The position numbers were made by a program, and so were the translations under genes. The notes under the pieces are model-generated. The model did not search any database, was not told the DNA's origin, and saw nothing but the letters and a program-made list of their open reading frames with translations. A stretch of DNA of 35,480 nt from positions 1 through 35,480 of IMG/VR virus record IMGVR_UViG_3300048091_000093; one strand, written 5' to 3'. Positions 30,814 through 35,480 of this stretch are shown in pieces; the stretch's first letter is position 1; each line of letters starts with the position of its first letter. The DNA is from a virus.

Positions 30814-32940
30814 ATGACTGGCGTCATCGCGACCATCCCCCGTAACCAGTTTTTGGACACGCTCGGCAAGCCGCTGGCCGGCGGCAAGCTGTACACCTAC
30901 CTGGCTGGCACCACCACCCCCGTAGCGACCTACCAGGACCAAGCCCTGACGATCAAGAACGAGCCAGCCATCCCTCTGGATGCCACGGGCTCGTGCACGA
31001 TCTGGCTGGATCCGGCCAAGAGCTACAAATTCGTACTCAAGAATGCGGTAGGAGTCACGCAGCCCGGATTCCCGGTGGACGAGGTCAGCGGCGCATCGAA
31101 CCTCATTTCGCTGCAACCGACTCTGGGCCTGTACGCCAAGCTGGCCACTTTGGCGGCCGGCTCCGGCGCAGCCCTGATGGGCTTCCTGCGCAACGCGATC
31201 GGCGCCGCCGTCCGCACGGCGCTCGACAAGATGAGCGAGCGCGTCAGCGTCGTGGACTTCGGCGCCGACCCGACCGGCGCGACGGACAGTACTGTCGCCT
31301 TCAAGAAGGCCGAAGCCCACGCCGCCACGCACGGCGGCTGCCGCGTTCGCATCCCGAACGGCAGCTACATGCTCAAAAATTACGAGTGCACCAACCCACG
31401 CATTGTCTTTGAAGGCGAGACGGGCGGCTATACGTACGAGCGCATCACCGACGTGACAAAGGTGGGCGTGCGCCTATTCCCTGCGCCGGACGCCACCTGG
31501 GTGATCCGCTTCAAGGGCACCGAGACCGGCGCGGCCGCGCAAGGCTCTGGTCTTCGCAATGCCGTGGTCATCGACACCGCGCGGGGCGCCCACCAATACG
31601 GCCTCATCGAGGACTGCGCCGGCACAATCATCGAGAACGTGACCTTGCAGGACTTCCAGTACTGCCACGTCATGCCGGCCGCCGCGAACGCGAACGTGCA
31701 CCGCCGCGTGGCGCGCCTCGGCGCAACCAAGATGGGCTTCCTGGTGTCGGAATTCCAGGCCAAGGGCTACATGCACCCCAACGTGCCCGACATCCCCGAA
31801 ATCGGCAACACGGTGTTCTTCAGCTCTGGCGGCGCGATCCGTCAGAACGAGTGGGGCGCGATGATCCGCGACGCTATCGGCGCGAGCATGGGCGATACCG
31901 TCATCGAAAGCAATCGTCAGGCCGGCCTGTACATCTATCGCGTCGACGTCAGCACCGTGCGGGCCATCCGGTTCGGGAAGATCCACTTCGAGAACAACTA
32001 CGACGGCATCACATCCGATGTTTCCGGGTACAGCATCGCCGGCAACCGCGCCTTCTTGATCGGTGGCGCCGGTTCTTACATTGCCTGGACCGCTGACTAT
32101 CAGGCCAGCTATCAGCTCGTCATCGACTCGCAGACTCATGCCGGCACCGGCGGCGCCGACAACCTGCACTTCGACGGCCTCGAATTCAACTGCAACAACC
32201 CGTACCAGCGCGACATTCTGCAGCTCTCCGGAACGAGTGTCGAATTCAATCGCCCGAACTTCGGCGGCACCGGCGACGACAACGACCGCGTCCTGTGCAC
32301 GGCCGACGCAAAGGGCACGCTGTTCTGGGAGCCCAGCTGGAAGAACGACCCGACCGCTGACGTGCCCAGCCTGGTCAAGAACTTCGGTGCGAATCTCGGC
32401 ACCCGAGGAATGCTTATCAGGGCTGGAAACCGTAACGGTGAGCTGGGCGGGATGTACGCCGACCGCGGAGTTTTCGGTGGCGTATTTCATTTCCGCGACC
32501 TCGACCCGAGCGACCCTCGCCGTGCCGACGTGCGTTGCCTGGACGACTACCACGAAGTCGACGCATTCGCAGTCCCTTGGCGGACCGGTGGCGCATTTCC
32601 GTTCACGCTGAACAGCGAGAAGAACACGGCAACGAAGATCGGACGCGAGGTGATCATCAAGTGCAAGGGCACGATGACCGTCAGCACGGCAACGGCCGGC
32701 GCCGACAAATTCTTCTGCGACGCACAGCTGCCGTTCCAGGCGCAGGAGGCCGGGAGCTTGACTGGCAACGTCCTCATCGAGCCCAGCGGCGGCGGCGCCG
32801 CAGTGGTGAACAACGGCTGGAGCCCGATGAAGATGAACGCGATCGCGTCGGTCATCAGCGTTTTCGACGTGTTCCCGGCTCTGGCGGTCGGCATGACGTT
32901 CTCTTATGAAGTCGAACTGACCTACGCGACCGCGACGTGA
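30814..32940 (+). CDS. Tailspike protein with P22-type head-binding domain and beta-helix
   Basis: 708 aa. Residues 8-93 are a P22-like head-binding domain (TIPRNQFLDTLGKPLAGGKL, then YTYLAGTTTPVATYQDQ). After a linker, VSVVDFGADPTGATDST (about 143-160) is the usual start of a right-handed beta-helix of the pectate-lyase-like type, which runs to about 560. A C-terminal beta-rich domain ends the protein. Such spikes bind and cleave host surface polysaccharides. The substrate cannot be told. The receptor-binding part should be the most diverse of the genome. A GAAGG site precedes the ATG. Confidence 0.9.
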   Translation: MTGVIATIPRNQFLDTLGKPLAGGKLYTYLAGTTTPVATYQDQALTIKNEPAIPLDATGSCTIWLDPAKSYKFVLKNAVGVTQPGFPVDEVSGASNLISLQPTLGLYAKLATLAAGSGAALMGFLRNAIGAAVRTALDKMSERVSVVDFGADPTGATDSTVAFKKAEAHAATHGGCRVRIPNGSYMLKNYECTNPRIVFEGETGGYTYERITDVTKVGVRLFPAPDATWVIRFKGTETGAAAQGSGLRNAVVIDTARGAHQYGLIEDCAGTIIENVTLQDFQYCHVMPAAANANVHRRVARLGATKMGFLVSEFQAKGYMHPNVPDIPEIGNTVFFSSGGAIRQNEWGAMIRDAIGASMGDTVIESNRQAGLYIYRVDVSTVRAIRFGKIHFENNYDGITSDVSGYSIAGNRAFLIGGAGSYIAWTADYQASYQLVIDSQTHAGTGGADNLHFDGLEFNCNNPYQRDILQLSGTSVEFNRPNFGGTGDDNDRVLCTADAKGTLFWEPSWKNDPTADVPSLVKNFGANLGTRGMLIRAGNRNGELGGMYADRGVFGGVFHFRDLDPSDPRRADVRCLDDYHEVDAFAVPWRTGGAFPFTLNSEKNTATKIGREVIIKCKGTMTVSTATAGADKFFCDAQLPFQAQEAGSLTGNVLIEPSGGGAAVVNNGWSPMKMNAIASVISVFDVFPALAVGMTFSYEVELTYATAT

Positions 32941-32974
32941 TCACTTTTTCCAACTACAACATGAAGGTCCGGAC

Positions 32975-33148
32975 ATGGGCGATCTGAAGCACTGCATTGA
33001 CGCCGCATCGATCGGCACCGCATTGGCCACCCTCGTCGGGTGGTTCCCCCACATGGCCGCTGCCGCGTCCCTCGTCTGGTCCATGATCCGGATCTACGAG
33101 ACCAAGACCGTGCAGCGCCTCATCCACGGAAAGGAACAACCTGAATGA
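32975..33148 (+). CDS. Holin-like small membrane protein, 57 aa
   Basis: 57 aa, MGDLKHCIDAASIGTALATL at the start, then LVGWFPHMAAAASLVWSMIR, giving one or two membrane segments with a charged C-terminal tail (RLIHGKEQPE). It overlaps the next gene by four bases (ATGA). Hydrophobicity and position between tailspike and endolysin support a holin or antiholin function; the specific class is uncertain. Confidence 0.68.
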   Translation: MGDLKHCIDAASIGTALATLVGWFPHMAAAASLVWSMIRIYETKTVQRLIHGKEQPE

Positions 33149-33381
33149 AAAAGCTTCTGGATCACCTGCGCGCCGCCCGGCACTCGTTTACGGTGTGGCT
33201 GAATGCTGTGCTGCTGGCCGTGTACCCGTTCGCCGACCAGATCATCGCCGGCGTGCGCGACAACCTGCCAGACCTGGCGCCGTACCTGCCCGCGAACGTG
33301 TTCCGCGCGGTCGGCCTGGCCCTCGTCGTCTACAACATCGTGCACGCTGCGCGCGCTGCCGGGAAGGCCAAGGCTGCCTGA
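33145..33381 (+). CDS. Second holin-like membrane protein, 78 aa
   Basis: 78 aa with two membrane-like stretches (FTVWLNAVLLAVYPFADQII, then FRAVGLALVVYNIVHAA) separated by a polar loop, and a basic C-terminus (KAKAA). It is directly upstream of the endolysin and overlaps it by one base. It could be the holin, with the 57-aa protein as its partner or antiholin. Confidence 0.68.
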   Translation: MKKLLDHLRAARHSFTVWLNAVLLAVYPFADQIIAGVRDNLPDLAPYLPANVFRAVGLALVVYNIVHAARAAGKAKAA

Positions 33382-33845
33382 TGCCGCCGACCTCTTTCAT
33401 CAGCATGCTCGCTGGCGCGGCGCAGGCCTGCCAGCGCAAGACCGGCATCCCGGCATCGATCACGCTCGCGCAGGCCGCACTCGAATCCAGTTGGGGCGCT
33501 CGCGCCCTGGGCAACAACCTGTTCGGCATCAAGGCTGACCCCAACTGGACTGGCCCGACCGTAAGCTTCCGCACAACCGAGCACCTGGGCGGCAAGGACG
33601 TCAGCCTGACCGACAAGTTTCGCGCCTATACCAGCTATGCCGAGAGCATGATCGACCACGGGCAGTTCCTGCTGAAAAACCCACGCTATGCGCCGTGCTT
33701 CAAGGAAACAACCGGGTATGGCTGGGCGTGCGCGCTGCAGGCCGCCGGCTATGCCACCGATCCGGAGTACGCGGCGAAGCTGCAGAGCATCATCCGGACG
33801 CGGAACCTAGCCTTCTACGACCAACTGCCGGCGGTGACGAAATGA
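33381..33845 (+). CDS. Endolysin, glucosaminidase (FlgJ-like) domain
   Basis: 154 aa from the ATG at 33381. The domain covers nearly the whole protein: GIPASITLAQAALESSWGAR (28-47, with Glu42 as the likely catalytic acid), NNLFGIKADPNW and FRAYTSYAESMIDHGQFL. This is the mannosyl-glycoprotein endo-beta-N-acetylglucosaminidase / FlgJ-type fold. It cuts the glycan strands of peptidoglycan to lyse the cell. No signal peptide is seen, so it should depend on the holin for release. It is coupled to holin and Rz. Confidence 0.88.
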   Translation: MPPTSFISMLAGAAQACQRKTGIPASITLAQAALESSWGARALGNNLFGIKADPNWTGPTVSFRTTEHLGGKDVSLTDKFRAYTSYAESMIDHGQFLLKNPRYAPCFKETTGYGWACALQAAGYATDPEYAAKLQSIIRTRNLAFYDQLPAVTK

Positions 33846-34375
33846 GCCGCCTCGAACAGTTCCTGGCTGGCACCCTGGTGATGATCGCGCTGCTGGTGCT
33901 GGCGGCGGCCGGTGGCCACCACTTCGGCGCCGCCGGCGTCCAGGCGGACTGGGACCGCGACAAGCTCGTGAGGGCCGGCGCGCAGACGCGCGCTGTCGCG
34001 GCCGCCATCGCCGAAAACGAAAAGACGCGCCAGCAGGACCTGGCCGCCGCCCGCACCACCATTGCTAACTACGAAAGGAAACTCCATGAAGCCGATGACC
34101 GCATTACTGCTGAGCGTGCTGCTGCTGATCAGCAGCGGCTGCGCATCACAGTCCCAGCTCGAGTATGTCCCGCTGCCCCAGGCGGAGAAGCCGCAGGCGC
34201 CGGCCGAACTGATGCAGCCGGAGCTGTCGAAACTGTCGAGCTACCAGCAGCGGTTGAGCAGGGTCTTCGAGACCTCGTCGAGGACGCTGACCGCGAAGTA
34301 GCGCGGCTGGGCGCAAAGGTGGACGGGTTGCAGAACTGGATCCGCACCCATGGCTTCTTCGGGCCGGTGCCATGA
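33842..34375 (+). CDS. Rz: Inner-membrane spanin subunit (Rz-like)
   Basis: 177 aa from the ATG overlapping the endolysin stop. An N-terminal membrane anchor (FLAGTLVMIALLVLAAAGGH) is followed by a long helical coiled coil (VRAGAQTRAVAAAIAENEKT to AERAAADQQRLRI), as in Rz proteins. The C-terminal part is extended by about 70 residues (VETVELPAAVEQGLRDLVED) beyond a Cys/Pro-rich point. With Rz1 it spans the periplasm and fuses inner and outer membranes at lysis. The Rz1 gene lies inside it in another frame. Confidence 0.85.
   Translation: MSRLEQFLAGTLVMIALLVLAAAGGHHFGAAGVQADWDRDKLVRAGAQTRAVAAAIAENEKTRQQDLAAARTTIANYERKLHEADDRITAERAAADQQRLRITVPARVCPAAPGGEAAGAGRTDAAGAVETVELPAAVEQGLRDLVEDADREVARLGAKVDGLQNWIRTHGFFGPVP
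34086..34301 (+). CDS. Rz1: Outer-membrane spanin lipoprotein (Rz1-like), embedded in Rz
   Basis: 71 aa in a different frame within the Rz gene, with AAAGGAAACTCC before the ATG. Signal peptide MKPMTALLLSVLLLISSGC with lipobox Cys19; the mature part is short and Pro-rich (LEYVPLPQAEKPQAPAELMQ). This is the hallmark of a nested Rz1 gene. The spanin lipoprotein would reside in the outer membrane and pair with Rz. Confidence 0.85.
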   Translation: MKPMTALLLSVLLLISSGCASQSQLEYVPLPQAEKPQAPAELMQPELSKLSSYQQRLSRVFETSSRTLTAK

Positions 34376-34515
34376 TTGATTTTCACGCCCACACGCCGGC
34401 TGGCGAGGTGCACATCCTGAGCACGGACGACACTGGCCGTATCCTCACGCCACTGCCCGCCGAGCCTCCGGCAGGGCCAGCACCCGCGCCGCCACCTCTG
34501 CCGGCACTCCGCTGA
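34372..34515 (+). CDS. Small hypothetical protein, 47 aa
   Basis: 47 aa (MIDFHAHTPAGEVHILSTDD and a Pro-rich end) overlapping the stop of Rz (ATGA). No motif is recognised. The overlap with Rz is the main support. Its 3' half runs opposite a possible minus-strand gene, so only one of the two may be real. Confidence 0.5.
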   Translation: MIDFHAHTPAGEVHILSTDDTGRILTPLPAEPPAGPAPAPPPLPALR

Positions 34516-34615
34516 GCGCAAGCATGCAGGAAGCTTCCAGCCAGGTCATGGCCGGGAGAAGGCTCAAGGTCAGGTCCACCCGGCTGGCAGTAATAAAGTC
34601 GGTGCGCGGTGTCAT
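34445..34615 (-). CDS. Possible minus-strand small gene, 56 aa
   Basis: 56 aa from the ATG at 34615: MTPRTDFITASRVDLTLSLL, then PAMTWLEASCMLALSGVPAE and a basic end. It has natural-looking composition and GC-rich third positions. It overlaps the 47-aa plus gene in its last 71 bp. No clear ribosome binding site is present. It would be convergent with the lysis genes. Kept as a weak call. Confidence 0.4.
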   Translation of the reverse strand: MTPRTDFITASRVDLTLSLLPAMTWLEASCMLALSGVPAEVAARVLALPEARRAVA

Positions 34616-34773
34616 GCCGTCATGGTGCCGCGGCCCGATGGAATGTTTGTGAGCGCACGCAATACTGATGCCGGGGTCCGGCGCTCGAGTGGCGCCAAGC
34701 AAAGGTATATGCCCGTACGCCTGAGCAGGCCCGCGCTACAATCGACGGCCGAAAACATCATGATGAGGCAGGG

Positions 34774-35205
34774 ATGAGCACGGACGGGAACACCTTCAGG
34801 CGGGGCGAGTGGCAGGACGGACAATGGCAGCCGAGCGATGACGATGATGCGGATGGTCTGCCAGTCGGGCCGCGTGGCGCCGGCATCCCGGAAGGCCACC
34901 TGAAGCTGCTCGAGCTGGCCGCGCGCGCCATCGGCGCCATCCGTATCGAGGTGGTCGAGGGCGAGAACTGGGTGAACCTGCACTTCGCCGACGGTTCGGT
35001 CGTCTACGGCTGGAACTCGATCATGCATAGCGACGACATGCTGAACCTATCAGCTCGGCTGCGTATCGACATTGAGTGGGAGGGCGAGGCAGCGGTTTTT
35101 GCGGACGGTAACTGGTCTGAGCTAGTTGGCGACGACCCTGCCGCAGCGGCCCGCCTCGCGGTGACGCGCGCAGCCGCCGAGATAGAACTCATGAAGGCGC
35201 TGTAA
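34774..35205 (+). CDS. Accessory gene at the right end, 143 aa (unknown)
   Basis: 143 aa from the ATG at 34774 with AGGCAGG upstream. The N-terminus is acidic and Gly-rich (FRRGEWQDGQWQPSDDDDAD); then a compact domain with VVEGENWVNLHFADGSVVYG and RLRIDIEWEGEAAVF, and a helical end with Ala (DDPAAAARLAVTRAAAEIEL). I considered the DUF2591/NinX type but do not find its motif, so it is unnamed. A TACAAT (-10-like) lies at 34737-34742, about 30 bp upstream, while a -35 is not clear; together with the terminator this suggests an autonomous accessory ('moron') gene expressed in the lysogen. Confidence 0.65.
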   Translation: MSTDGNTFRRGEWQDGQWQPSDDDDADGLPVGPRGAGIPEGHLKLLELAARAIGAIRIEVVEGENWVNLHFADGSVVYGWNSIMHSDDMLNLSARLRIDIEWEGEAAVFADGNWSELVGDDPAAAARLAVTRAAAEIELMKAL

Positions 35206-35233
35206 ACCATGCTGCTGTTGTCGCTACGAAACA

Positions 35234-35260
35234 AAAAAGCCACCTCAAGGGTGGCTTTTT
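35234..35260. terminator. Strong bidirectional terminator at the phage right end
   Basis: AAAAAGCCACC, loop TCAAG, GGTGGCTTTTT, a symmetrical hairpin with T and A runs on both sides. It ends the transcription of the accessory gene and could also stop transcription of tRNA-His from the other side. Confidence 0.85.
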
Positions 35261-35354
35261 AACTTCGGCTCGTTGGAAAATCCGTAAATTCGTTGGAAAT
35301 TTCACTATCCGAAAAATCCAGATTCGCGCAACTTGTTGAATCTGAAGGAATTAT
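35261..35354. other. AT-richer gap between terminator and tRNA-His
   Basis: Non-coding. It contains two direct copies of CGTTGGAAA (35271-35279 and 35291-35299), 20 bp apart. Phage-chromosome junctions often lie at the 3' end of a tRNA, so the crossover could be here or inside the last bases of the tRNA. No other site is recognised. Confidence 0.4.
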
Positions 35355-35431
35355 TGGGGTGGCTGATGGGACTCGAACCCACGACAACAGGAATCACAAT
35401 CCTGGACTCTACCAACTGAGCTACAGCCACC
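35355..35431 (-). tRNA. tRNA-His (anticodon GTG)
   Basis: A 77-nt cloverleaf on the minus strand: GGTGGCTG acceptor start, D-arm AGCTCAGTTGGTAGAG, anticodon stem CAGGA around loop TTGTGAT (anticodon GTG at 35395-35397), T-arm with GTTCGAG, and an encoded CCA end. The extra 5' G of tRNA-His is present. A -10 box TATAAT on the minus strand (35474-35479) lies upstream, near the window edge. It is intact, and its 3' end faces the phage, as for a prophage inserted in a tRNA. Confidence 0.95.
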
Positions 35432-35480
35432 ACTGTCTTGCTTTGTGTCTCGTTGTTGCCGAGACAGAACGAGATTATAT

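Noticed and set aside
34774-35205. NinX/DUF2591 assignment for the 143-aa accessory protein
   Set aside because: Size and position invited the comparison, but the expected motif of that family is not evident, so it is left unnamed.
1-35480. CRISPR arrays, insertion sequences and rRNA genes
   Set aside because: No regular repeat-spacer array, transposase gene with inverted repeats, or rRNA sequence was seen. The only multi-copy elements are the operators and the origin iterons.

Overview
The window is a high-GC prophage or temperate phage genome with a podovirus-type head and tail, probably from an Oxalobacteraceae-like betaproteobacterium. The host guess rests on GC content, protein style and the tRNA at the right edge, and is inference. 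About 50 genes fit into two diverging transcription units around one immunity region.

Left arm (1-7264, minus strand): a tightly coupled leftward early operon. Its core is an almost complete PRTRC (ParB-Related, ThiF-Related Cassette) set in the order E, C, F, B, A, ThiF. It encodes a ubiquitin-like protein (C), a ThiF/E1-like adenylating enzyme, an E2-like protein with a candidate active cysteine (B) and a JAMM metalloprotease (A). Five very small genes precede the cassette. An unknown coiled-coil-type gene, a 294-aa unknown and a J-domain protein follow it. The operon runs off the left edge, so PRTRC ParB and the actin-like D protein may lie outside the window.

Immunity region (7265-9200): an S24-type repressor and a divergent Cro-like protein. 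Three 13-bp operators lie exactly 24 bp apart between them. Two more operators sit at the promoter of the PRTRC operon. The leftward and rightward promoters have the same layout (TTGACC, 16-bp spacer, TATA-type -10, operator over the spacer and -10). The PRTRC cassette is therefore best read as the phage's repressor-controlled PL operon.

Right arm (8943-15303, plus strand): Cro, small early genes, a lambda-O-like initiator with five palindromic iterons inside its gene (candidate origin), a DnaB-like helicase, a tyrosine integrase, two probable anti-defence genes (Tad2/DUF2829-like and Acb2/Tad1-hairpin-like) and an unknown protein in the position of a late regulator.

Late region (15539-35205): metallopeptidase, terminase small and large subunits, portal, scaffold, N4-gp56-like capsid protein, P22 gp4- and gp10-like tail-neck proteins, three presumed ejection proteins, tailspike, two holin-like proteins, a glucosaminidase-type endolysin, and Rz with an embedded Rz1. 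A final plus-strand accessory gene ends in a strong terminator. Then comes an intact tRNA-His on the minus strand, whose 3' end faces the phage. It is a plausible attachment site, but the integrase lies about 22 kb away and no second tRNA fragment is visible, so the phage boundaries are unresolved.
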